This document shows positions 9,761-19,579 of a stretch of 64,000 nt of DNA, one piece after another. How positions within the stretch are numbered: the stretch's first letter is position 1; each line of letters begins with the position of its first letter. The stretch comes from Leptasterias polaris (Eukaryota > Echinodermata > Asteroidea > Forcipulatida > Asteriidae). A program made the position numbers and the translations under genes. The DNA lies in NCBI GenBank assembly GCA_037783415.1, contig JAZGTN010000196.1:1526062-1590061 (forward strand). The letters run 5' to 3'. Below the pieces are notes generated by a model. That model saw only the letters and a list, made by a program, of their open reading frames with translations, searched no databases and had not been told where the DNA came from.

Positions 9761-10847
9761 TGTTACAAAGTCTTTTGATAGCCGTGGTCAGTTCATCAAT
9801 GGTTCACATACAAAGAAGTCGAGGTACTAAGTTTAGTCTATTTAGCCATGGTTCTTGAGGGTCAGTTCGAAGGTCAGTCTCATTTTGAATAATGTCATGG
9901 GTCATGAAGTTTCTTTTGAAAGCGCGCAAAGGCTGCTGGGCTTCAGCGCGGAATGTGAAATTGGGGCGAGGCAGATTGATATGTTTTTTTGGCAACAAGG
10001 AAGTAGGGTGACTGTTTGCCGGTGCTGATGCATTGAACTTTCAGGCGAGTGTACACCGAAGTCAAGTTTCAGCTATTTTAGTTTTGATTTGTTTTTGCCT
10101 TTGAGCAAATAATAAAATGTAAGAGCTGAGAAGCGAAGGGAAAGCCACCCTTATACTTCGACGAGACAAGTCTCGAGTTACTTTAAAGAGGGAACACCCA
10201 TAATTGACTTTTTGACGTATGGGACACCGGACACCCGGATTGGACCCAACGGGACCTGATTTCCTTCTTCGTGAGTTCCGATGATGGGGACGGCGAATTA
10301 GCGAGGAACTGGAGAAGTCGACGCATATACGACTGCCAGTAGAGCCGTCGGAAGACGTGCATGCTGTATCAGGTGGGAGAATTTTAAAGGGGCCAAGTTT
10401 AGCCCGCACACCAGACGTCTGTGGACAAATGCCCACATAGGAAGAACATAAAGGAGACCAGCTATTAAATGGACATATCTTCAAGATGACTTTTTGGGCA
10501 AGATAGCCCATGAAGAATTAGAGCGTTAACTTTTGGGAGAAAGTATAGTGATATAGGTTTGAACACCGATGCGATGCAAGTTTAATTGATATAAATCTCA
10601 CTAGTGAGATTTTCATTGATTATTACCAGCATATAGATTTGTAATTGTGTATTTTCGAACACTTTGATACGTGGTACCACTTTTGATGTATAAAATTAAT
10701 TGAATAATAATTGTGAGTGCTTCTGTGGAGCATTAATAACAACACTCACAGTCCAGGATATATCAATTGTTCGTTTGTTTTATTCAACGACTGCATTGTG
10801 ACCCCGCCTCACTCTTTCACATCACAAATTCTCGGGATATCGTAACA
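9761..10847 (+). repeat. 5' LTR of the Gmr1-like element
   Basis: 1087 bp, TG...CA bounded with short inverted ends TGTTAC/GTAACA. It contains a TATA-like box (TATAAAAT at 10689-10696) and a palindrome CTCACTAGTGAG near 10602-10613. Short minus-strand frames in the LTR are duplicated in the 3' LTR and are not genes. Confidence 0.95.
10689..10696 (+). promoter_or_regulatory. TATA-like box in the 5' LTR
   Basis: TATAAAAT about 158 bp before the LTR end. It is the best candidate core promoter for the genomic transcript, with the transcription start expected some 25-30 bp downstream. Inferred from sequence only. Confidence 0.5.
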
Positions 10848-10849
10848 TT

Positions 10850-10867
10850 TGGGGGCTTGTCCGGGAA
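10850..10867 (+). other. Primer binding site, tRNA-Pro type
   Basis: TGGGGGCTTGTCCGGGAA begins two bases after the 5' LTR. It differs at two of 18 positions from the sequence complementary to the 3' end of tRNA-Pro that is used as PBS by gammaretroviruses (TGGGGGCTCGTCCGGGAT). The two-base gap is also as in retroviruses. It primes minus-strand DNA synthesis. Confidence 0.85.
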
Positions 10868-10937
10868 ATGAGATAACAAAAGAAATCGGCCAATTTTAGC
10901 CGATACTGTGGTGTCACACTGTAACAGTTGAATACAA

Positions 10938-13900
10938 ATGCGAGTAATCGATAGTTGGAGGTGTTCTAGATCAGGTGGCTTTTCCATGTTCATTTTGAGC
11001 TTTGCGTTACTTTTGTATTGCCAATTGCTTATCTCTGCGCAATGGTCACCCTCTTCAATAGAGCTAAGGGATATCACTGCCTGCAACGCCGCGTATTACT
11101 GCGCATTGGCGCTTGATCCCAACGTTGAGTTTAGTTCGCTAAAAGGTTGGTCAAATTATTTGTCAATAATGTCCGGTGTCAAGGCATATACAGATGTTGG
11201 TCGGTCAATGGGTCTCAGTGGTTCAGAATTAGTAGATTTTGTTAGATCTGAGAGAGACCGCCAAGAGAGAAAAGATGCTGACGACAGAATAGAGAAAGAA
11301 CGACTTTCTAGAGATGAGAGGGCACATCAGCTAGAAATCCGTAGACAAGATAGAGAACTTCTGGAGCTACAGCTGAAGCTACAGGAATCTAAGCTTCAGG
11401 AATTGGAGAAGGGGGACTCTTCTCATCAAGGTGCTCCTAAGGCCAGAGCACCAAAGTTGCCATTCTTTGAAGACACGAAGGATGACATAGATTCGTATCT
11501 CCAACGATTCGAGCGCTATGCTCAATCCCAAGGCTGGAAGGAGAACCACTGGGCGATAAATCTCAGTGCCCTCTTAAAAGGTAAGGCCCTAGACGTGTAT
11601 TCACGTATTTCTGAAGATGATGCGGAAGATTATGACGCTCTTAAGTCGGCGCTCCTTAAGCGCTACAGGCTTACTCAAGAAGGTTTTCGGCAAAAATTCC
11701 GAACAGCCAAACCCGACTCTGGCGAAACTGCACCTCAGTTCTGTGTTAGATTAGATAATCTTTTAACGAGATGGGTAGACTTGGCAAAGGCTGAGAAGAC
11801 ATATAATGGTTTGAAAGACTTGCTTTTACGTGAACAATTTATTAATGTTTCGAGTAGAGAACTTGCTTTATTCCTTAAGGAACGACAGCCAAAAGATATC
11901 CATGCCCTTTCGATCCTGGCAGAGCAATTCCAAGAGGCACGTGGTACATCCCTGGCATTGACGTCCTCCACCAATCAGAGGCAGCATCAACAACCCTTCA
12001 AGAAGGCCTCGAATGATAGATCTCCAGCAACGCCATCTGCGCAGAAGACAAACACTGGTTCAAACTCTTCAGGGTGCTTTATCTGTGGTCGTCAAGGACA
12101 CATAGCACGCTACTGTAGGGACCGGCAAGCTCGTACCAGCCATTACAAGACGGCTGCAATGAGGTTTCGTGGGCATAACTCTTCTTGGGACCGGGGAAGC
12201 AAACAACAGGATGAAGCAAACTCAGGTAAGAACATAGCACAGCCTCAAAAATATTGTTCATGCCACTGTTCAAAGCCTCACATCAATCCATCAGAAAAAT
12301 TTCCTGCAACATTGGCGGAGAAAACAGCGGCATGTCCAGTGGCCAAGCAATGCTTAGACAAATGTTGGGTTAACTCCGATCATGTAACACTCACGTGTGG
12401 TCACGACCTGCCAGTTCTAAGTGCAGCATGTACACGTCGTAACAACGAAGATTTACCAGTTAGAGATGGATGGTTAGGAAACCAAAAGGTCAAAGTTCTG
12501 CGAGATAGTGGCTGTACAGGCACGGTTGTGCGACGTAGTCTCATATCAGATAATTCACTGACAGGAGAAACACGAAATTGTGTATTGATTGATGGCACTG
12601 TGCGTAAATTTCCTGTTGCTATTGTACATGTTGATACACCGTTTTTCACAGGTCAAACTAAGGCATTATGCATGCGTAAACCGATTTATGATGTCATCAT
12701 CGGTAATATAAAAGGTGTAACTTCTATAGAGTCTTCTAGCTCTTTCCCAGATACTGCAGGTCAAGAAAAAGTTGCCATGAGAGAGATTCAACCAGAACAG
12801 GCTCAAGCAGTTCAGACGAGATCCCAAAAGGCAGCGGTCGACAAACCACTTCGAAGATTGAAAGTACCTAGTCACCTTTTGCCAGAGATCAGCAGAGACG
12901 AATTTATTGTAACACAGCAGAATGATCCAAGTCTTCATCGCCTCCGAGATCTTGCTTCATCTGGCGAGGAGAGGACTACGGGTAAACATAATACTGTCAA
13001 GTACTATACGGCAAGGGGGCTGTTGTACAGGTCTTTTCGCTCCCCCAAAGTCGCTTATGGCGATCCTCTTCATCAGCTGATAGTACCAGAGAAGCTGCGG
13101 AAGTCTGTTATGGCCATTGCACATGAATCCATCTTGGGTGGTCATCAAGGTGTCAAGAAGACGTCAGACAAGATTTTGGACAGCTTTTTCTGGCCTGGCA
13201 TTCAAACAGACGTTGTACGTTTTTGCCGATCTTGTGACGTATGTCAGCGGACAGTCCATAAAGGCCGGGTCAGCAAGGTTCCTTTAGGATCAATGCCGTT
13301 GATAGAGACACCATTCCAACGTATTGCTGTGGACATCGTAGGTCCGATGAAGCCAATAACAGAGAAAGGGCATCGTTACATACTAACTGTTGTTGATTAC
13401 GCCACGAGATACCCTGAAGCCATTCCCCTCCGAAGCATTGAGACTGCAAGAGTTGCGGAAGCATTGGTTGATATATTTAGTAGAGTGGGAATCCCCAGAG
13501 AGGTTCTTACTGACCAAGGGTCTCAATTTACTGGAGACGTTATGAGAGAGGTCAGCCGACTGTTGTCATTGAAGCAGCTAACTACAACCCCGTACCACCC
13601 TGCTTGCAACGGCTTGGTTGAACGTTTTAACGGAACACTTAAACAGATGCTTAAGCGGATGTGCATGGAACGTCCACGGGACTGGGATAGGTTCATCAAC
13701 CCACTCTTGTTTGCATATCGAGAAGCACCCCAGGCCAGTCTCGGATTTTCTCCATTCGAGCTGCTGTATGGAAGATCTGTGAGAGGTCCGATGTCAATAC
13801 TAAAAGAATTGTGGTCTGGCGAAGCCGAAACACAGGAGGTTCGGACGACATACCAGTTTGTTGTCGATCTACGGGAGCGGCTGGAACACACGTGTCGTTT

Positions 13901-15725
13901 GGCACAAGAAGAACTGAAAAAGGCTTCAGCACGATCCAAAGTGTACTACAGCAAAAAGAGCAGAATGAGAAGATTCAAGGTTGGAGATTGGGTTCTTCTT
14001 CTCCTGCCTACCGATCACAATAAGTTGCTAATGCACTGGAAAGGACCGTTTCCTGTTGTTGAGAAAGTTGGAGAGCTTGACTACAAAATCCAGATGGGCG
14101 ACAGAATTAAGACATTCCATGCGAATATGTTAAAGAAGTATATTGAGAGAAACAATGCTGACACTCTTGATACAGATAACTCAGACAAACGTGATGTTAT
14201 TGAGATAGTTGGATGTGCAGTCATAGACGAGTTAGCATGTGAAGAGTCGAGTTCAAGGGTTCAAGAATTTGAGCACGATGGAGACATCAATCTCCCAGCA
14301 GTTGAGTCCAAAGAATCTCTTTCTGATGTGTCAATCTGTGATGAGTTACCTGTCGAAAGTATACGACAAGTCAGACGTATCCTGGGGAGCTACAAAGCTA
14401 TTTTAACCGATCTACCAGGACGAACAACTATAGCAGCACATGAAATCAACGTGAGCTCCGAGCAACCGGTTAGATCAAAACCGTACCCTCTACCACATGC
14501 TGTTCGTGACTCGGTGAAGGAGGAAGTTAAAAGTATGCTAGACCTGGATATCATTGAGCGTTCTGATTCACCATATGCTTCGCCGATAGTTCTAGTTAGA
14601 AAGAAAGATGGAACAAATAGGTTTTGCGTAGATTTTCGGAAACTGAATAAGACCACCATTTTCGACGCCGAACCGATGCCGAGCACCGATGAGATCTTCG
14701 CAAGATTAGCGAAAGACCGTTACTTCTCCAAGATTGACCTTTCCAAGGGTTACTGGCAAATCCCCGTGAAGTTAGAAGACAGATCAAAGACAGCCTTTAT
14801 AACTCCAGATGGTTTGTATCAGTTCCGAACCATGCCATTCGGTTTAGTCAATGCCCCTGCAACCTTCAGCAGAGTAATGAGAATGGTATTGCAGGATCTC
14901 CCTCATGTCGACAATTACATTGACGACATCTTGATACACACACCAGATTGGATGACACATCTAACCACATTGATAGAGGTGTTGAAGAGACTCCATCATG
15001 CAGGACTTACAGCGCGACCTAAGAAGTGTATGATCGGTTTTGCTTCAATTGAGTTTTTGGGTCATATCATTGGTCACGGCAAGTTAGAACCGCATCAAGA
15101 AAAGCTACAGAAAATCGAAAGGGCATCTCGACCGCAGACGAAGAAACAGCTTCGTTCGTTTCTGGGCCTAGTGGGCTACTACAGGAAATTCATTCCAAAC
15201 TTTGCAGCTGTTGCTGTAGCCCTCACTGACAAAACGAAGAACAAGGAACCCAACAAGATAGTATGGGAAGACAGTCAAGAGTTGGCTTTTCAATCATTAA
15301 AACAGAAGTTGACAACCACACCTATCCTCCACCTCCCTGACGTCGAGAAGGACTTCACATTGCGTACTGATGCATCAGGCACAGGGTTAGGCGCAGTTCT
15401 ACTGCAGGAACATGATGGTCTAAAATTTCCAATCGCTTACGCCAGTAAGAAGCTGTTGCCGAGAGAGCAGAGATACTCCACCATAGAGCGTGAGTGCCTA
15501 GCGATAGTGTGGGGTATAAGTAAGTTTCAGGCCTATCTGTACGGAAAGCAGTTCGTCCTTGAAACAGACCACCAACCTCTGGTGTACATGCAGAAATCGA
15601 AGGTAGTCAATAGCCGTATCATGAGATGGGCTCTATCGTTGCAACCATACAGGATGAGAATTGAAGCCATCAAGGGTTCACAGAATGTCGGAGCCGACTT
15701 TCTGAGTCGCACCAACCAAGAATAG
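10938..15725 (+). CDS. gag-pol: Gag-Pol polyprotein of the Gmr1-like retrotransposon
   Basis: 1595 codons, uninterrupted, with no frameshift between gag and pol. Domains in order: hydrophobic N-terminus (residues 17-34); coiled coil rich in Glu/Arg (about 96-157); capsid (about 171-335) whose second half (232-334) resembles a SCAN domain; CCHC zinc knuckle CFICGRQGHIARYC (380-393); retropepsin with DSG at 523-525; integrase zinc finger (H729, H736, C763/C766/C769); integrase core D799, D859, E895 (35 residues between the last two) with a GPF module (HWKGPFPV) near 1035; reverse transcriptase from about 1200 with YIDD at 1327-1330; RNase H (RTDAS near 1477 to the C-terminus). The first ATG is 70 bp after the PBS; M78 (11169), just before GVKAYTDVGRSMGLSG, is a plausible alternative start. 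Protease and enzymatic motifs look intact, so this copy could be functional. Confidence 0.95.
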   Translation: MRVIDSWRCSRSGGFSMFILSFALLLYCQLLISAQWSPSSIELRDITACNAAYYCALALDPNVEFSSLKGWSNYLSIMSGVKAYTDVGRSMGLSGSELVDFVRSERDRQERKDADDRIEKERLSRDERAHQLEIRRQDRELLELQLKLQESKLQELEKGDSSHQGAPKARAPKLPFFEDTKDDIDSYLQRFERYAQSQGWKENHWAINLSALLKGKALDVYSRISEDDAEDYDALKSALLKRYRLTQEGFRQKFRTAKPDSGETAPQFCVRLDNLLTRWVDLAKAEKTYNGLKDLLLREQFINVSSRELALFLKERQPKDIHALSILAEQFQEARGTSLALTSSTNQRQHQQPFKKASNDRSPATPSAQKTNTGSNSSGCFICGRQGHIARYCRDRQARTSHYKTAAMRFRGHNSSWDRGSKQQDEANSGKNIAQPQKYCSCHCSKPHINPSEKFPATLAEKTAACPVAKQCLDKCWVNSDHVTLTCGHDLPVLSAACTRRNNEDLPVRDGWLGNQKVKVLRDSGCTGTVVRRSLISDNSLTGETRNCVLIDGTVRKFPVAIVHVDTPFFTGQTKALCMRKPIYDVIIGNIKGVTSIESSSSFPDTAGQEKVAMREIQPEQAQAVQTRSQKAAVDKPLRRLKVPSHLLPEISRDEFIVTQQNDPSLHRLRDLASSGEERTTGKHNTVKYYTARGLLYRSFRSPKVAYGDPLHQLIVPEKLRKSVMAIAHESILGGHQGVKKTSDKILDSFFWPGIQTDVVRFCRSCDVCQRTVHKGRVSKVPLGSMPLIETPFQRIAVDIVGPMKPITEKGHRYILTVVDYATRYPEAIPLRSIETARVAEALVDIFSRVGIPREVLTDQGSQFTGDVMREVSRLLSLKQLTTTPYHPACNGLVERFNGTLKQMLKRMCMERPRDWDRFINPLLFAYREAPQASLGFSPFELLYGRSVRGPMSILKELWSGEAETQEVRTTYQFVVDLRERLEHTCRLAQEELKKASARSKVYYSKKSRMRRFKVGDWVLLLLPTDHNKLLMHWKGPFPVVEKVGELDYKIQMGDRIKTFHANMLKKYIERNNADTLDTDNSDKRDVIEIVGCAVIDELACEESSSRVQEFEHDGDINLPAVESKESLSDVSICDELPVESIRQVRRILGSYKAILTDLPGRTTIAAHEINVSSEQPVRSKPYPLPHAVRDSVKEEVKSMLDLDIIERSDSPYASPIVLVRKKDGTNRFCVDFRKLNKTTIFDAEPMPSTDEIFARLAKDRYFSKIDLSKGYWQIPVKLEDRSKTAFITPDGLYQFRTMPFGLVNAPATFSRVMRMVLQDLPHVDNYIDDILIHTPDWMTHLTTLIEVLKRLHHAGLTARPKKCMIGFASIEFLGHIIGHGKLEPHQEKLQKIERASRPQTKKQLRSFLGLVGYYRKFIPNFAAVAVALTDKTKNKEPNKIVWEDSQELAFQSLKQKLTTTPILHLPDVEKDFTLRTDASGTGLGAVLLQEHDGLKFPIAYASKKLLPREQRYSTIERECLAIVWGISKFQAYLYGKQFVLETDHQPLVYMQKSKVVNSRIMRWALSLQPYRMRIEAIKGSQNVGADFLSRTNQE

Positions 15726-15941
15726 AAAGGTAGGTATGGCTTGTATATTGTTTTATTGCGGCCCTGTTTTATGAAGGTAGGTATCGCATGATTGATACTG
15801 TTATTTAAGTAATATAGTATTTTGACTTAAATTTTGTCGATATGTATATAACATGTAAATATGTTTTAACCATTGTTGATTTTTCTTTCTTTTCCTATCT
15901 ATAGATAAAATGTGTAACATTTTTCTTAAAGAGGGGGTAAA
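15726..15941 (+). other. 3' untranslated region and polypurine tract of the Gmr1-like element
   Basis: Short non-coding stretch ending in the purine run AAAGAGGGGGTAAA (15928-15941) directly before the 3' LTR. This is the expected plus-strand primer site. Confidence 0.85.
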
Positions 15942-17052
15942 TGTTACAAAGTCTTTTGATAGCCGTGGTCAGTTCATCAATGGTTCACATACAAAGAAGT
16001 CGAGGTACTAAGTTTAGTCTATTTAGCCATGGTTCTTGAGGGTCAGTTCGAAGGTCAGTCTCATTTTGAATAATGTCATGGGTCATGAAGTTTCTTTTGA
16101 AAGCGCGCAAAGGCTGCTGGGCTTCAGCGCGGAATGTGAAATTGGGGCGAGGCAGATTGATATGTTTTTTTGGCAACAAGGAAGTAGGGTGACTGTTTGC
16201 CGGTGCTGATGCATTGAACTTTCAGGCGAGTGTACACCGAAGTCAAGTTTCAGCTATTTTAGTTTTGATTTGTTTTTGCCTTTGAGCAAATAATAAAATG
16301 TAAGAGCTGAGAAGCGAAGGGAAAGCCACCCTTATACTTCGACGAGACAAGTCTCGAGTTACTTTAAAGAGGGAACACCCATAATTGACTTTTTGACGTA
16401 TGGGACACCGGACACCCGGATTGGACCCAACGGGACCTGATTTCCTTCTTCGTGAGTTCCGATGATGGGGACGGCGAATTAGCGAGGAACTGGAGAAGTC
16501 GACGCATATACGACTGCCAGTAGAGCCGTCGGAAGACGTGCATGCTGTATCAGGTGGGAGAATTTTAAAGGGGCCAAGTTTAGCCCGCACACCAGACGTC
16601 TGTGGACAAATGCCCACATAGGAAGAACATAAAGGAGACCAGCTATTAAATGGACATATCTTCAAGATGACTTTTTGGGCAAGATAGCCCATGAAGAATT
16701 AGAGCGTTAACTTTTGGAAGAATTAGAGCGTTAACTTTTGGGAGAAAGTATAGTGATATAGGTTTGAACACCGATGCGATGCAAGTTTAATTGATATAAA
16801 TCTCACTAGTGAGATTTTCATTGATTATTACCAGCATATAGATTTGTAATTGTGTATTTTCGAACACTTTGATACGTGGTACCACTTTTGATGTATAAAA
16901 TTAATTGAATAATAATTGTGAGTGCTTCTGTGGAGCATTAATAACAACACTCACAGTCCAGGATATATCAATTGTTCGTTTGTTTTATTCAACGACTGCA
17001 TTGTGACCCCGCCTCACTCTTTCACATCACAAATTCTCGGGATATCGTAACA
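15942..17052 (+). repeat. 3' LTR of the Gmr1-like element
   Basis: 1111 bp. By eye identical to the 5' LTR except for a 24-bp tandem duplication beginning GAAGAATTAGAGCG near 16692-16740. Confidence 0.95.
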
Positions 17053-17300
17053 GGTACCCGCCCATGATTCCTCACCATGACAGACCATACAAGTGCCATA
17101 AGTGTGATGTTTTCTATAAACACTATTGTAATGTAGTTTAGTTGTATTGTCGTTTTCCAAGTACAGTTCTTGTTGTTCCTAATTTTCTGAAATTAATTTG
17201 CCATGATGGCACCAATCAACTGTAATCATGGTGATAAAGATTTTCTAAAGACAGGTTACAGATCAAAAACAATGTTTAAATGAAGAAAGAAAAAAACCTT
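17053..17300 (+). pseudogene. C2H2 zinc-finger-like fragment, duplicated copy 1 (right flank of the Gmr1-like element)
   Basis: After the target-site duplication the plus strand reads HHDRPYKCHKCDVFYKHYCN, an H-x-x-RPYKCxxC linker-plus-finger start typical of tandem C2H2 zinc fingers, followed soon by a stop. The same DNA recurs at 17887-18130. It is only one partial finger and probably a decayed exon. A GATTTTCTAAAGACAGG acceptor-like site follows near 17240. Confidence 0.4.
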
Positions 17301-17826
17301 CTTAATATTGGAGTTTCTATTGTGTGTTGTAAATTCCCAAAACTCCAAAAGTTAAATCAAGTTGCTGTTTTTCTGTGTTGCTCAATAATTCTGGTGTGTC
17401 TTTTTATTTAAATTACTTCTCATTATTTACATTGTCTAAAATAATATGTATCATTTACTTATTGTGCATTTGTTTTCTTGAGATAAAACTTTCTGAGTGT
17501 GGAAGCTATTTCTTTGCCTTTGGTAGGTTTCCAAAGAAAGTTTATTTACTACATGTACGTGAAGCTTTGCTCCCTTTTTAAAAAAAGTTACTGTTGAAGG
17601 CTCTTGAAAACTAGTTATTTTGCCTGGATCTCTCTCCCAATTTATGGAATAAACTTAGTAAAGTTATTTTGCTAAGACTAGTGTTTTTACCTATGCCATA
17701 GTACCATGACCAAACTTTTGACTCGTGTATGAGTATTTGTAACTGGTTACTACTTGTTGTGTCAATGTTTTGGGGAATAACTTGATAATGGAGAAGAGCT
17801 TTTGTATGTTATTACAGTCTGAATTT
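17301..17826. other. AT-rich non-coding, nothing recognised
   Basis: No coding signature on either strand; a 68-codon plus-strand frame at 17375-17581 is hydrophobic and AT-driven. Confidence 0.5.
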
Positions 17827-17828
17827 AC

Positions 17829-17886
17829 ATTGACTATACATTATTGACTATACATTATTGACTATACATTATTGACTATACATTAT
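17829..17886. repeat. 15-bp tandem repeat (TTGACTATACATTAT), about four copies
   Basis: Consecutive near-perfect units sit directly at the left edge of the second copy of the duplicated host segment. Confidence 0.9.
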
Positions 17887-18290
17887 GCTATTGTTACTGC
17901 ACCTTCGGTACCAGGCCATGATTCCTCACCATGACATGCCATACAAGTGTCATGTTTGATGTTTTCTAAACACTATTGTATGTAGTTTAGTTTTATTGTT
18001 GTTTTACAAGTAGAGTTCTTGTTGATCCTAAAATTATAAAATTACTCCCCCATGACTGGTACCAATCAACTGTAAATAAATGGTGATGACAATTTTCTAC
18101 AGACAGGTTAAAGATCAAATACAATGTGGACATGAGAAGACCAAGTTTCAAGGTGTTGCTACCCTGCTCTGCCAAGGGAAGAAGTTGAAGCCTTATGGTC
18201 ATGATCAATTTAAAACAATGCGAAAAGAGAGGCTGCCATCTGGTGTTGTTGTCATGTGCAACAAGAAAGGCAAGCTTGTATTCAAATAGG
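17887..18290 (+). pseudogene. Duplicated host segment, copy 2: uninterrupted (empty) Gmr1 site and a short open frame
   Basis: GTTACTGCACCTTCGGTACC at 17889-17908 is followed by CAGGCCATGATTCCTCACCATGAC. It reproduces both flanks of the Gmr1-like insertion with a single GGTAC. The zinc-finger reading frame is broken here (HHDMPYKCHV then stop). A 69-codon frame at 18080-18289 starts near a TTTTCTACAG acceptor-like site and encodes a Cys/Lys-rich peptide (QCGHEKTKFQGVATLLCQGK) of unknown family. Confidence 0.55.
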
Positions 18291-18835
18291 TTCAACTCAA
18301 ACGTGGAAAAGACAATCATTTTTGGATTGCTGAATGCTTTGACTTTTCAATGAAACAATTCAAAAACTGAAACCAAAAACAATGTTTCTGGATAGATTTT
18401 GTTTTTTGAACTTTAAGATTTCTCAATTGAAAATTAACAATATTAAACATGTCCCAGTTTTATTTTTTCAGCAAAACCATGGGCAATGAAGATTTTGTTG
18501 CAAATAAAAACGAAAAACAGTTTTTATACAGTAACTGATGAAGTCTAAAATCCTTTGTATTTTGTTCCTTCTCTTTATTTTACTATTGTGTGTACGTTTC
18601 TTTATGCAGGCTGGATAAACACTGATGTTATGAAACAATCAATTGAGAGTTGTTTCAAATCAAGACTGGGAGCATTCATGACAGTGCACAAGAAAAAATT
18701 GTGATATTTTAATAAGGCTCCATGACACCATCCTGGTGGTAATTCCAGGTGGAAAGACCAAGAAGTTGTAACTACATGTACTAGACATCAGTGTCAATCT
18801 GGTCTTCATCTGGAATTCATTAGACTGGTTAACTG
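18291..18835. other. AT-rich non-coding, nothing recognised
   Basis: Possibly the decayed 5' part of the Merlin transposase that follows; no motif is certain. Confidence 0.4.
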
Positions 18836-18839
18836 TTTC

Positions 18840-19300
18840 CTGTGCAGGAGAGTTACAGTAAAGAGATTGGGGCCCCCCAGTAAAACCAATAAGATTGCCA
18901 AATCTAAACTTGGCAAAAGGAATGTCCTCTGGTCCAGGCTAAGTGGGTGTTACATGTAGGTGGTACTTGACATGAGCTAAAGGAAATGTACAAGATTGAG
19001 GTACAGAACAGGGATCCACAACCATATCTGACTGCTGGAGGGCATACGATTGGCCTATCAGAAATATTTCAAACATCTCACAGTAAATCACTCCTTACAT
19101 TTTGTTGATCCTACCACAGGCAATCACACTCAAAATATTTAGTGCAAGTGGTGGCACATCAAAAAGAGTCTGACAAGCACCCACGCTACTAATTCTATCG
19201 ACAGCTTTGGTTCTGGCTAGCAGAGTACATATGGCATGCCAAAATGCATCCAAAGATTATTTTGAGCAAATCCTCAGCGACACTATTGTACAAACTACCA
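18840..19300 (+). pseudogene. Merlin (ISXO2-like/IS1595) transposase remnant, copy 1
   Basis: Recognisable pieces in changing plus-strand frames are SKLGKR (the conserved D-x-SK-x-GKR block, aspartate replaced), GSTTISDCWRAYDW (second catalytic D) and NHSLHFVDPTTGNHTQNI followed by a stop and KWWHIKKSLTSTHATNS (third acidic block). These are the landmarks of the DDE domain of Merlin-superfamily transposases. At least one stop and several frameshifts make it inactive. A paralogous remnant is at 31800-32140. Confidence 0.7.
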
Positions 19301-19371
19301 AAAAAGCCACACAATAAATCAAAAGACAAAATTAATAAATAGCAAACATCTATTACAATTTTCAAACAATG

Positions 19372-19379
19372 GCAACTAC
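19372..19379. repeat. hAT target-site duplication GCAACTAC, left copy
   Basis: Identical to 29045-29052. Confidence 0.8.
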
Positions 19380-19579
19380 AGACCTGCCAACCTTGTAATT
19401 TTTTTTGAGTACCACATTAGCGTGGCGGCATTAAAACCAGAAGCCCATGCATGGCGGCAAACCCAGAAGCCCAATCAGAAAAACTAAATAACCAGTTCGA
19501 CTGTTGGCACTGTACATGTATGTTCCAATTGCCTAAATTCTTAGTAACTTACTCGGCATGCAAGTAACTTGACAATAAT

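Larger units (their letters stand above)
9761..17052 (+). mobile_element. Complete Gmr1-like (Ty3/gypsy clade) LTR retrotransposon
   Basis: A 7292-bp element with LTRs of 1087 and 1111 bp that both run from TGTTAC to GTAACA. Target-site duplications of GGTAC lie at 9756-9760 and 17053-17057. A tRNA-Pro-type primer binding site, one long gag-pol frame and a polypurine tract are in the canonical places. The integrase precedes the reverse transcriptase, the order that defines the deuterostome Gmr1-like group and is otherwise typical of Ty1/copia. The LTRs appear identical except for one 24-bp tandem duplication, so the insertion is recent and possibly still competent. Confidence 0.95.

Noticed and set aside
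10062..10511. 149-codon minus-strand frame, duplicated at 16243-16692, and 64-codon frames at 9804-9998 and 15985-16179
   Set aside because: They lie in both LTRs and are identical because the LTRs are; there is no homology or start context.
11735..14787. Minus-strand and off-frame ORFs of 60-140 codons within the Gmr1-like gag-pol
   Set aside because: Shadows of the polyprotein with no independent domain.
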